Source of the DNA: Bacteroidales bacterium UBA1722
GTDB lineage: Bacteria > Bacteroidota > Bacteroidia > Bacteroidales > UBA932
DNA length: 10,036 nucleotides
Assembly: GCA_002317435.1 (NCBI GenBank)
Contig: DCIQ01000190.1
Coordinates: 12,022-22,057 of the forward strand
Direction: 5' to 3'
Below are positions 3,339 to 10,036 of the stretch, piece after piece. The notes beneath the pieces are model-generated. The model had not been told where the DNA came from. It did no database searches and was given only the letters and a program-made list of their open reading frames with translations. The position numbers were made by a program, and so were the translations under genes. Within the stretch, counting starts at the first letter, position 1; every line of letters begins with the position of its first letter.

Positions 3339-5336
3339 TTGAAGACACATTTCCTCCTCCCCTGCATCATCCTGATGCTCACCGCCCTCTCTCCGGCAGA
3401 GGCGAAAGATTACCGGCTCGCGTCCCCCGACGGCAGGACCCTCGTGACAGTCAGCGCCGGGACCACCCTCACCTGGCAGGTCAGCCGTGACGGATGCACG
3501 GTCCTCACCCCCTCAGAGATGGCTCTCACCATCGAGGAAGGCGGAAACACTTTCGATGTGGGGTCCAAGGTTCTCTCCTCCCGCACCGGCAGACGTGACA
3601 TCATAATCCCCACCCCCATATATCACAAATCCGCAGTGCACGACCTGTGCAATACCCTGACACTTAAGCTGTCCGACGGTTTCGCAGTGGAGTTCCGCGC
3701 ATACTGTTCCGGAGTGGCGTACCGGTTCTCCACCACCCGAAAGGGAGATTTGACCGTCCGGGACGAGACAGCCGAGTTCAACATAGACGGGGACCGCGAC
3801 CTCTTCGTCCCCTATGTAAACGACTGCAGGGCCGGCGAGCGCTGGTGCTACTCATTCGAATCCTATTACGACGAGGTCCCCTTCTCGCAGACGGTTCCCG
3901 ACTCCCTCGCCACCATCCCCCTGCTGGTCAGCCTCGACGGGGGCCGGAAAGCCGCCATAATGGAGGCCGGCGCGGAAGATTATCCCGGAATGTTTCTCAA
4001 GCGCAGCCCTTCGGGCAATATGGGCTTCACCGCAGAGTTCGCCCCCTACCCTCTGGAGACAGCCCTGTTCCGGGAGAACATAATTCCCACCCGCCGGGCG
4101 GACTATATCGCCCGGACTTCCGGAGAGAGGACATTTCCCTGGCGAGTGGTGGTGATATCAGACAGGGATGCGGATCTGGCCGACTGCGACCTGGCGATGA
4201 TTCTCGCCCCGGAATGCCGTCTGGAGGACACGTCGTGGATCCGCCCCGGCAAGGCATCCTGGGAGTGGTGGAGCGGCATCCACATTTCGGGAGTGGACTT
4301 CGAGGCGGGCGTCAATACCGCCACCTACAAGTACTTCGTGGATTTCTCCGCCGCCAACGGACTGGAATACGTGGTCATCGATGCCGGATGGAGCGGCCGG
4401 TCACTGATGGAGGTCCGCAGCGGTCTGGATCTTCAGGAAGTGGTGGACTATGCCTCGTCGAAAGGTGTAGGCATCATTCTCTGGGCGCTGTGGAGCAGTG
4501 CTCTGGAACAGGCCCCGGAGGTCTTTCCGCATTATGCCCGGATGGGTGTAAGGGGGTTCAAGGTGGATTATATAGATTCCGATGACCAGGAGACGGTGAG
4601 GAAGATGTTCGAAATGGCCGCTCTGGCGGCAGAAAACCGTCTGGTGCTGGATTTTCACGGGGCGAAACCGGCCGGAGGGCTTCACCGGGCATATCCGAAC
4701 GTTCTGAACTTCGAAGGGGTCAAAGGCCTGGAGAACAGCCGCTGGATAGACCTTGTCGATGAGGTCCCCATAAATGACATTCCCCGGTACGATGTGACCT
4801 GTCCCTTCACCAGAATGCTCCTCGGCCCTATGGACTTCACTCCCGGAGCCATGGACCACGCCACCTGGGAGAAATATGTGGGGGATGAGTCGAATCCCCA
4901 CGTAATAGGTACCCGTGCGCACCACATGGCGATGTTCGCCATCTATGAGGCCCCCCTCCAGATGCTGGCCGACAGCCCCACCAAGTTCATGAGGGAACAG
5001 GAGTGCACCGACTTCATCGCGAAAGTCCCGGTAACTTACGACAGGACAGCGGTTCTGGACGGACGCGTAGGCGAATATCTGATAATGGCCCGTGAAAAGG
5101 ACGGAGTCTGGTATCTCGGAGCCTTGACTGACAGGGCATCCAGGGACATAGTCATAGATCTCTGTTTCCTGGGCGAAGGAGACTTCACGGCCGACATATT
5201 CGCCGACGGCATAAACGCCGACAGGTGCCAGGAAGACTATAAGCACACCTCGGTCCGGGTCACCTCCTCCGACAGACTGAAAGTCCACCTCGCCGAAGCA
5301 GGAGGATGGACCGCCAGAATAGAAAGGGAAAGGTAG
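3339..5336 (+). CDS. Secreted glycoside hydrolase family 97, probably retaining alpha-galactosidase type
   Basis: The product has 665 residues. The TTG start gives a good signal peptide: Lys2, a hydrophobic stretch over about 5-17, and a likely cut after SPAEA (19-23), so it is exported to the periplasm. The GH97 N-terminal beta-sandwich (about 25-300) is followed by a TIM barrel that begins GKASWEWWSGIHISGVDFEA, with 'VNTATYKYFVDFSA' and 'YVVIDAGWSG', and a C-terminal beta-domain from about 560. FKVDY at 407-411 puts Asp410 where retaining members have their nucleophile. Glu465 in EGVKGLE lies 55 residues further. I recall Asp415 and Glu470 in the 662-residue Bacteroides thetaiotaomicron alpha-galactosidase, the same spacing. 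The inverting SusB-type enzymes are longer (about 738). Alpha-galactosidase is therefore the better guess, but alpha-glucosidase is not excluded. No SusC/SusD genes are adjacent. Confidence 0.9.
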   Translation: MKTHFLLPCIILMLTALSPAEAKDYRLASPDGRTLVTVSAGTTLTWQVSRDGCTVLTPSEMALTIEEGGNTFDVGSKVLSSRTGRRDIIIPTPIYHKSAVHDLCNTLTLKLSDGFAVEFRAYCSGVAYRFSTTRKGDLTVRDETAEFNIDGDRDLFVPYVNDCRAGERWCYSFESYYDEVPFSQTVPDSLATIPLLVSLDGGRKAAIMEAGAEDYPGMFLKRSPSGNMGFTAEFAPYPLETALFRENIIPTRRADYIARTSGERTFPWRVVVISDRDADLADCDLAMILAPECRLEDTSWIRPGKASWEWWSGIHISGVDFEAGVNTATYKYFVDFSAANGLEYVVIDAGWSGRSLMEVRSGLDLQEVVDYASSKGVGIILWALWSSALEQAPEVFPHYARMGVRGFKVDYIDSDDQETVRKMFEMAALAAENRLVLDFHGAKPAGGLHRAYPNVLNFEGVKGLENSRWIDLVDEVPINDIPRYDVTCPFTRMLLGPMDFTPGAMDHATWEKYVGDESNPHVIGTRAHHMAMFAIYEAPLQMLADSPTKFMREQECTDFIAKVPVTYDRTAVLDGRVGEYLIMAREKDGVWYLGALTDRASRDIVIDLCFLGEGDFTADIFADGINADRCQEDYKHTSVRVTSSDRLKVHLAEAGGWTARIERER

Positions 5337-5344
5337 TTCAGAAA

Positions 5345-5388
5345 AAGAAATCCCCTGCCGGCACAGCACTGCGGACAGGGGATTTTCT
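5345..5388. terminator. Bidirectional intrinsic terminator between convergent genes
   Basis: AAATCCCCTG (5348-5357) pairs perfectly with CAGGGGATTT (5376-5385), with further CCG/CGG pairing inside. An A-run on the left and a T-run on the right give a U-tract in both directions. It lies 11 bases after the GH97 stop and 16 bases after the stop of the convergent lyase gene, and should serve both. Confidence 0.85.
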
Positions 5389-5401
5389 CATAAAAAGCCC
5401 T

Positions 5402-6430
5402 CTACAGATACCCCAGCAGTTCGTCGATTTCGGCATCGGTGGTGGCCCAGTCCGTAACGAAGCGCACCGGTGTGCGCTCCTCTCCCCTGGGACCCCAGAG
5501 TTCGAATGTGGCCACTTTCATCAGCTCATCTATCTTCCCGTTCGGGAGGACGAAGAACTGCTGGTTGGTGGGTGAATCCTTATAGAGTTCATACCCGGCG
5601 GCCACGAATCCCGCCTTCAGTCTCATCGCCTTGTCGATGGCGTTCCGGGATATCTTCAGATAGAGTCCGTCGGTGAACAGAGCCTCGAACTGGACTCCCT
5701 GGAGGCGACCCTTCGCCAGCAGGGCTCCGTGCTGCTTCACTGCAGAGAGGGAGTGTTTCCATCCGGAGGCATCCCTCACCACCACGGCCTCACCGAAGAG
5801 TGTCCCGCACTTGGTTCCCCCTATATAGAACACGTCACATATCCGGGCGATATCCCGAAGGGTCACGTCGCAGCCGTCGGAAGCGAGTCCGTATCCCAGA
5901 CGTGCTCCGTCCAGATAGAGGGTCAGTTCGTATTTCCTGCACACTGCGGAGATCTCTTCCAGCTGGGAGAGGGTATAGAGGGTCCCCACCTCGGTAGGAA
6001 ATGAGATATATACCATCCCCGGGGCGACCATATGCTCCCAGGTCTCGTCCTTATAGAATTCCTGCAGATACGATTCCAGTTCGCGTGGACAGATCCGTCC
6101 TTCGTGGGATGGAAGAGTCAGGACTTTGTGCCCGGTAAATTCCACAGCCCCGGCTTCGTGTACGTTGATGTGTCCCGTTTCGGCACATATGACTCCCTGG
6201 CGTCTCTCCAGAAACGAGTCTATTACAGTGGCATTGGTCTGTGTCCCTCCGACCAGGAATACCACTTTCCCGGTATTCTCCAGACCGCAGGCCTCCAGAA
6301 TAAGTTTTTCAGCCTGAGCCGTGTATCCGTCGCAGCCGTAGCCGACTGTCTGTTCGAGATTCGTCCCGACGAGGCGGCGCAGCACTTCCGGGTGCGCCCC
6401 TCTCATATAATCACTGTCGAAATGAAGCAT
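5402..6430 (-). CDS. ltaE: Threonine aldolase / beta-eliminating lyase family PLP enzyme
   Basis: The product has 342 residues from the ATG at 6430-6428 (MLHFDSDYMRGAHPEVLRRL), the normal start for Bacteroidota members. It is a fold-type I, PLP-dependent enzyme. FLVGGTQTNA at 58-67 forms the phosphate cup, His87 and His91 lie in the ETGHINVHEAGA segment that stacks on the ring, LDGARLG at 173-179 holds the Asp that binds the pyridine nitrogen (Asp174), and GGTKCG at 204-209 gives the Schiff-base Lys207. The likely reaction is cleavage of L-threonine or L-allo-threonine to glycine and acetaldehyde in the cytosol. The family also includes other beta-eliminating lyases, so the exact substrate is not certain. 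It follows menA on the same strand across a hairpin, so it may have its own promoter, though I could not recognise one. Confidence 0.88.
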   Translation of the reverse strand: MLHFDSDYMRGAHPEVLRRLVGTNLEQTVGYGCDGYTAQAEKLILEACGLENTGKVVFLVGGTQTNATVIDSFLERRQGVICAETGHINVHEAGAVEFTGHKVLTLPSHEGRICPRELESYLQEFYKDETWEHMVAPGMVYISFPTEVGTLYTLSQLEEISAVCRKYELTLYLDGARLGYGLASDGCDVTLRDIARICDVFYIGGTKCGTLFGEAVVVRDASGWKHSLSAVKQHGALLAKGRLQGVQFEALFTDGLYLKISRNAIDKAMRLKAGFVAAGYELYKDSPTNQQFFVLPNGKIDELMKVATFELWGPRGEERTPVRFVTDWATTDAEIDELLGYL

Positions 6431-6440
6431 ATATCAATTT

Positions 6441-6462
6441 AAGTTTCGCAAGTGCGAAACTT
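6441..6462 (-). terminator. Hairpin between menA and the threonine aldolase gene
   Basis: AAGTTTCGC (6441-6449) and GCGAAACTT (6454-6462) are perfect 9-bp arms with a 4-base loop. The hairpin starts 7 bases after the menA stop (6470) and ends 10 bases before the ATG of the next gene. There is only a short run of weak pairs after it and no long T-run, so it may end transcription only in part, or act on the leader of the downstream gene. Confidence 0.55.
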
Positions 6463-6469
6463 GAGTATG

Positions 6470-7369
6470 TTAGTGTATCCAAAGTGCAGTTCCCATAATA
6501 AGAGACATAAGAAACGTGCTGATGACCAGCAGCGGCAGCATCCCGTCCAGCGCCCTGTCCTCACGGGTCCATACCCCTCTCAGATGCAGGACGAACAGGG
6601 GAAGCGTGATGAAATAGAGCCAGTGCACCGCCGAAGGGGTCTCCAGCAGGGTGAACAGCCCCATCAGCACCCAGCCCGCGCAGATGAGGACGGTCTGATA
6701 TCTCCTCGCATTCACGCCCCCCAGCTTCAGGGCCACGGTGACCCTGGTCGCAGCATCGGTCTTCATATCCCTGATATTGTTCACGTTCAGGACTCCCATA
6801 CTGAAACACCCTATGGCACAGGCCGGAAGCAGCGACTCCGGCAGGAAGCATTCGTGCGCACAGATATAGCAGGAGCCTATGGTGCTGACCAGTCCGAAGA
6901 ATATGAACACGTAGATGTCCCCCCTGCCCCTGTATCCGTAAGGATTCTTCCCGAGGGTGTATTTCATGGCAGCCACGATGGCACACAAGCCAAGACACAC
7001 GAACAGGGCAGGTTCCAGCCCAGACAGCGTCCCGAATGAGAAATATATCATCGCCAGCCCGCAGACCGCACAAAGCGCCACCGTCACCTTGATGAGATTC
7101 TTCATCTGGGGTACGGTCATCTCCCCGTCCTGGATGGAATAATGCATCCCCAGCCGCTGCTCCGTATCCGTCCCGTGCAGCACGTCCCCCAGTTCGTTCG
7201 AGAGATTCGAGATAACCTGCAGGCAGATGGTGGTGAGGACCAGGAACACAGCCGTAAAGACATCGGTGCCTCCCTCCCGCAGAGCGATGCTGAGTCCCAC
7301 ATAAACTCCTGACAGAGAGAGAGGAAGAGTCCTCAACCTCATGGATCTGAGACAAGCCTTGAGAGTCAT
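6470..7369 (-). CDS. menA: 1,4-dihydroxy-2-naphthoate polyprenyltransferase
   Basis: The product has 299 residues from the ATG at 7369-7367, which overlaps the menG stop by four bases (ATGA); the much longer open frame upstream is the shadow of menG. It is an integral membrane prenyltransferase of the UbiA superfamily, with about eight hydrophobic segments starting near residues 15, 36, 93, 118, 152, 181, 225 and 252. The first Asp-rich motif reads SNELGDVLHGTD at 57-68, with Glu59 in the place often held by Asp (NDxxD). The second is NNIRDMKTD at 197-205. Both bind the magnesium-diphosphate of the polyprenyl donor. The enzyme attaches the isoprenoid chain to 1,4-dihydroxy-2-naphthoate to give demethylmenaquinone, the substrate of the MenG methyltransferase encoded just upstream. 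Coupled translation with menG is likely. Confidence 0.92.
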   Translation of the reverse strand: MTLKACLRSMRLRTLPLSLSGVYVGLSIALREGGTDVFTAVFLVLTTICLQVISNLSNELGDVLHGTDTEQRLGMHYSIQDGEMTVPQMKNLIKVTVALCAVCGLAMIYFSFGTLSGLEPALFVCLGLCAIVAAMKYTLGKNPYGYRGRGDIYVFIFFGLVSTIGSCYICAHECFLPESLLPACAIGCFSMGVLNVNNIRDMKTDAATRVTVALKLGGVNARRYQTVLICAGWVLMGLFTLLETPSAVHWLYFITLPLFVLHLRGVWTREDRALDGMLPLLVISTFLMSLIMGTALWIH

Positions 7370-8079
7370 GATGATTTTTCTCCTATATACATCCGGCAAA
7401 TCCCGCAGGTGAAAGCCCGATGCGACACGTTCGTAAATCCGCACCCCCGCATGGTCTCCATCCACCCCTCCTTCCCGGGGAACTTCAGCACCGAGGCCGG
7501 CAGATACCTGTAGGCGGACCGCTGCCCCGAGACTTTCCCGCCGACAAGCGGCAGCACCTTCAGGAAATAGAGTCCGTAAGCCCATCTGAGCACCGGCGAG
7601 GAGGGGACGGAAAGTTCCAGAATCACCAGTCTCCCGCCAGGAACAAGCACCCGCAGAATCTCTCCCAGCGCTTTCTCCCTATGCTCGAAGTTCCTGATGC
7701 CGAAAGCGACGGTGACCCGGTCGAACGTATCGGAGGGAAAGGGAATCTCTTCACTATTGCCCCTCAGGGGCAGTATCTTCTCCTCCATTCCGGCCTCCTT
7801 CACCTTCTCCCGCATCACGGAGAGCATCCCTTCGGAGAGGTCCAGACCGTGCACTATGGTCCCGGAATGGGCGGCGCCCGCTATCTGCAGACTGAAGTCT
7901 CCGGTCCCGCACGCCACGTCCAGAACGGTCTGCGGCACGGAGGCATCCACTATCTCCTTCAGCGCCCTCCTCCTCCACGTCCTGTCTATGTCGAGCGACA
8001 GGATATGGTTCAGGGCATCATAGTCGGGAGCGATGGAGTCGAACATCTCCTCTATATATTCAGTATCCGGACCTTTCAT
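7366..8079 (-). CDS. menG: Demethylmenaquinone methyltransferase (UbiE/MenG)
   Basis: The product has 237 residues from the ATG at 8079-8077. A start further upstream would place coding sequence across the promoter. It is a class I SAM-dependent methyltransferase. YDALNHILSLDIDRTWRR at 20-37 is the first UbiE signature, VLDVACGTGDFSL at 52-64 is the SAM-binding motif I, GLDLSEGML at 78-86 holds the acidic residue for the ribose, and RVLVPGGRLVILELS at 143-157 is the second UbiE signature. It methylates demethylmenaquinone to menaquinone, the last step of the pathway. Beside menA the menaquinone role is preferred over ubiquinone, and Bacteroidota make only menaquinone. It is the first gene of the menG-menA operon. 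Its N-terminus is shorter than in many relatives and its leader is only a few bases long. Confidence 0.93.
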   Translation of the reverse strand: MKGPDTEYIEEMFDSIAPDYDALNHILSLDIDRTWRRRALKEIVDASVPQTVLDVACGTGDFSLQIAGAAHSGTIVHGLDLSEGMLSVMREKVKEAGMEEKILPLRGNSEEIPFPSDTFDRVTVAFGIRNFEHREKALGEILRVLVPGGRLVILELSVPSSPVLRWAYGLYFLKVLPLVGGKVSGQRSAYRYLPASVLKFPGKEGWMETMRGCGFTNVSHRAFTCGICRMYIGEKSS

Positions 8080-8089
8080 AATCGAACTG

Positions 8090-8121
8090 CAAAAATAACT
8101 ATCTTTGTGTCCAACGCACAA
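8090..8121 (-). promoter_or_regulatory. Promoter of menG-menA
   Basis: On the minus strand TTG (8121-8119) is followed after 21 bases by TATTTTTG (8097-8090), in line with the Bacteroidota consensus. The -7 element ends 10 bases before the menG ATG, so the leader should be only about 3-7 bases and translation close to leaderless. Confidence 0.6.
8100..8107 (+). promoter_or_regulatory. -7 element of the GH78 gene, divergent from menG
   Basis: TATCTTTG fits TAnnTTTG and ends 22 bases before the ATG at 8130. It lies only two bases from the opposing menG -7 element, so the two promoters overlap and polymerase can hardly occupy both. No TTG at the expected spacing was found on this strand. Confidence 0.55.
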
Positions 8122-8129
8122 TTTTTATT

Positions 8130-10036
8130 ATGAAACGCTCTCTCCTTCTGATCGCTCTTCTGAGCATTTTCACCGCTCCCGCCCCTGCGGCGGAGTGGAA
8201 GGCCCAGTTCATAACCCTGGAACACACACAGAGCCGCCCCGCCACCTGGGGCATCTGGCGGAAACAGGCGAATCTCACGTCGGTGCCCTCTTCCGTGACG
8301 GCCCGCATCGCCACCGACACCAAATACTGGCTCTGGATAAACGACAGGATGGTGGTGTTCGAGGGGGGACTGAAGAGAGGACCGAAACCGAACGCCACAT
8401 ACTATGACGAGATCGAAATAGCCCCCTACCTGTGCGAAGGTGAGAACACCATCGCCCTCCTCACCTGGCATTTCGGACTGAACGGGTTCAGCCACGTGAA
8501 CAGCGGCTCGATGGGACTTGTCTTCCAGGCCGAAGGGGACGGAGTCCTCATCTGCTCCGACGCCTCCTGGAGAGGTGACGTCTATGAAGCATATTCCGAA
8601 ACGGGACTTCCCCGCCCGAACTACCGCATCTCCGAAAGCAATATCCGCTTCGACGGGAGGATGGCCATGGAGGGCTGGTACCTCCGGGATTCCGGGGAAG
8701 AACTCTCCGAAGTGCTCCCGGTCGACCTGCCGAACTGCCCCCTCGGAGAACTTCTCCCCCGCCCCATCCCCCAGTGGAAGGACTGCGGATTCCGCGAATA
8801 TGTCAGGACGGAGATGAAAGGCGACACCCTCGTCTGCCACCTCCCGTACAACTGCCAGTTCACCCCCTACGTGAAGCTCCGCAGCGACCGTCCGGGACAG
8901 GTTCTGGACATACGGACCGACGTGCACATGATAGGTGACTCATACACGGTACGATGTGAATACGTCACCCGCGAAGGAGTCCAGGAGTATGAAAACTACG
9001 GATGGATGAACGGCCATCAGGTATGGTACATAATTCCGGAAGGGGTGGAACTGCTGGATGTGAAATACCGTGAAACCGGTTACGGTGCCGACTTCACTGA
9101 ACCGTTCCACTGCGACGATCCGTTCTTCGACGAACTCTGGAAACGCGCCCAGCGCACACTCTATATCACCATGAGGGACAATTATATGGACTGTCCGGAC
9201 CGCGAGCGCGGCCAGTGGTGGGGGGATGCCGTGAATGAACTGGGCGAGACGTTCTACTCCCTCACCCCGCCGGCACAAAAGCTCGCCGAAAAAGGCCTCG
9301 ATGAAGTTTTCAACTGGCAGAGAGCCGACGGAGTACTCTTCTCACCCTGCCCTGCGGGCAATTGGAACAAGGAACTCCCTTCGCAGATATTGGCTGCGGC
9401 GGGGTACTACGGACTTTATACCCAATGCTTCTACAGCGGGGATTTCTCAGTGGCGGACCGGCATTTCGACCGCCTGCACAGATATCTGCACGAAGTGTGG
9501 CAGAGAGACCCCGACGGACTCGTATATCTACGGCACGGAGATTGGTTCTGGGGAGACTGGGGAGACGATAAAGACCAGCTCCTGCTGCAGAACATCTGGT
9601 ACTATCTCGCCCTGAAGGGAGAACGCCTCATAGCCCTGGAGACCGGACGCACACAGGCCGCCGAAGAGGACGCCGCGATGATGGAACAGTTCGAAAAGGC
9701 CTTCGAGAGAAGATTCTGGACGGGAACCTGCTACCGCTCACCCGATTACGAAGATGAGACGGATGACAGGGGCAATGCCCTCGCCGTGGTCTCGTCACTG
9801 GCCCCGAAGGACAAATACCCCCTGCTCACCAAGCTTCTGACCAAGGAGTACCACGCCAGTCCCTATATGGAGAAATACGTCCTGGAAGCCCTCTTCGAGA
9901 TGAACGCCGCCTCAGAAGGGCTTGACCGCATAAAAAACAGGTACCGCCCCCTGATAGAGATAGAGGGGCTCACCACCCTTCCGGAGAACTGGAGGGACGC
10001 GACTCCCATCGACCCCGGAGTGCCGCTTGTAGATAA
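8130..10036 (+). CDS. Secreted alpha-L-rhamnosidase-like glycoside hydrolase (GH78), partial at right edge
   Basis: The frame is open from the ATG at 8130 to the window end (635 codons), so the stop is outside. MKRSLLLIALLSIFTAPAPA, followed by AEW, is a clear signal peptide. Residues about 22-330 form beta-sandwich domains, as usual for GH78 N-termini (ARIATDTKYWLWIND and then R near 58-73). The (alpha/alpha)6 barrel starts at about 335 with DPFFDELWKRAQRTL. YMDCPDRERGQWWGDA at 352-367 is the family hallmark (DxPxRER-x-x-W-x-GD), carrying the acid Glu359. YMEKYVLEALFEM and TTLPENW (Glu619) near the end match the segment holding the general base, where the usual form is TTLWE. It should release terminal alpha-L-rhamnose from glycans or glycosides in the periplasm. 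Another six-hairpin glycosidase specificity is possible. Confidence 0.88.
   Translation, partial: MKRSLLLIALLSIFTAPAPAAEWKAQFITLEHTQSRPATWGIWRKQANLTSVPSSVTARIATDTKYWLWINDRMVVFEGGLKRGPKPNATYYDEIEIAPYLCEGENTIALLTWHFGLNGFSHVNSGSMGLVFQAEGDGVLICSDASWRGDVYEAYSETGLPRPNYRISESNIRFDGRMAMEGWYLRDSGEELSEVLPVDLPNCPLGELLPRPIPQWKDCGFREYVRTEMKGDTLVCHLPYNCQFTPYVKLRSDRPGQVLDIRTDVHMIGDSYTVRCEYVTREGVQEYENYGWMNGHQVWYIIPEGVELLDVKYRETGYGADFTEPFHCDDPFFDELWKRAQRTLYITMRDNYMDCPDRERGQWWGDAVNELGETFYSLTPPAQKLAEKGLDEVFNWQRADGVLFSPCPAGNWNKELPSQILAAAGYYGLYTQCFYSGDFSVADRHFDRLHRYLHEVWQRDPDGLVYLRHGDWFWGDWGDDKDQLLLQNIWYYLALKGERLIALETGRTQAAEEDAAMMEQFEKAFERRFWTGTCYRSPDYEDETDDRGNALAVVSSLAPKDKYPLLTKLLTKEYHASPYMEKYVLEALFEMNAASEGLDRIKNRYRPLIEIEGLTTLPENWRDATPIDPGVPLVD

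Noticed and set aside
3845..4585. 246-residue open frame on the plus strand
   Set aside because: It is an out-of-frame shadow of GH97, rich in Arg, Gly and Pro, with no domain.
4401..5369. 322-residue open frame on the minus strand
   Set aside because: It lies antisense to the GH97 gene, whose domains and signal peptide are clear. The translation has no domain character and comes from GC-rich codon bias.
7370..7585. N-terminal extension of menA by 72 codons
   Set aside because: The extension reads through menG in another frame and is low-complexity Arg/Gly-rich. The ATG at 7369 overlaps the menG stop as ATGA and gives a normal MenA N-terminus.
8076..8927. 283-residue open frame on the minus strand
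   Set aside because: It is antisense to the GH78 signal peptide and N-terminal domain and would run across the divergent promoter region. No recognisable motifs.
1..10036. CRISPR array, rRNA or replication origin
   Set aside because: No set of regularly spaced identical short repeats with unique spacers, no rRNA-like conserved stretch and no iteron cluster was seen. The only regular short repeats are the three 24-bp-spaced sites at 1518-1576.

Overview
The window looks like chromosomal DNA of a gut-type member of the Bacteroidota, most likely the order Bacteroidales. Three things point there: several start sites are preceded by the Bacteroidota -7 element TAnnTTTG (for the fic gene and menG with a TTG about 20 bases further upstream); there are secreted glycoside hydrolases of families GH97 and GH78; and the menaquinone genes menG and menA overlap in one operon. 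I cannot name the genus. The right two thirds is GC-rich. The left third alternates between GC-rich host genes and visibly AT-rich inserted genes.

Left accessory region (1-3338). The window opens in the last 39 codons of deoC (deoxyribose-phosphate aldolase). Bases 121-476 hold only decayed reading frames. A complete AT-rich Fic-domain AMP-transferase gene lies on the minus strand (477-1382), and its promoter is covered by two perfect palindromes. Next come the abutting remains of an IS21-like insertion sequence end (1495-1576) and the 3' tail of a TPR-protein gene (1579-1683), then a large imperfect hairpin element (1775-1870). A GNAT acetyltransferase gene (1917-2411, minus) is followed upstream by a YefM/YoeB-type toxin-antitoxin pair (2539-3074, minus). 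The pair is bracketed by a direct repeat of about 140 bp that duplicates the first 38 codons and the leader of the GNAT gene, so the cassette appears to have entered at the 5' end of that gene.

Metabolic region (3339-10036). A secreted GH97 enzyme on the plus strand (length and key residues resemble the retaining alpha-galactosidase branch) converges on a threonine-aldolase-type PLP lyase, with a bidirectional terminator between them. Upstream of the lyase on the same strand are menA and menG, overlapping by four bases (ATGA), which encode the last two steps of menaquinone synthesis. A very compact divergent promoter separates menG from a secreted GH78-like alpha-L-rhamnosidase gene that runs off the right edge.

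Taken together, the window shows scavenging of plant or host glycans (GH97, GH78), respiratory quinone synthesis (menG, menA) and amino-acid catabolism beside an insertion hot spot carrying a Fic protein, a toxin-antitoxin cassette and mobile-element debris. I did not find a clearly new multi-gene system. The points most worth a second look are the repeat-flanked toxin-antitoxin insertion, the palindrome-covered fic promoter and the hairpin element at 1775-1870.
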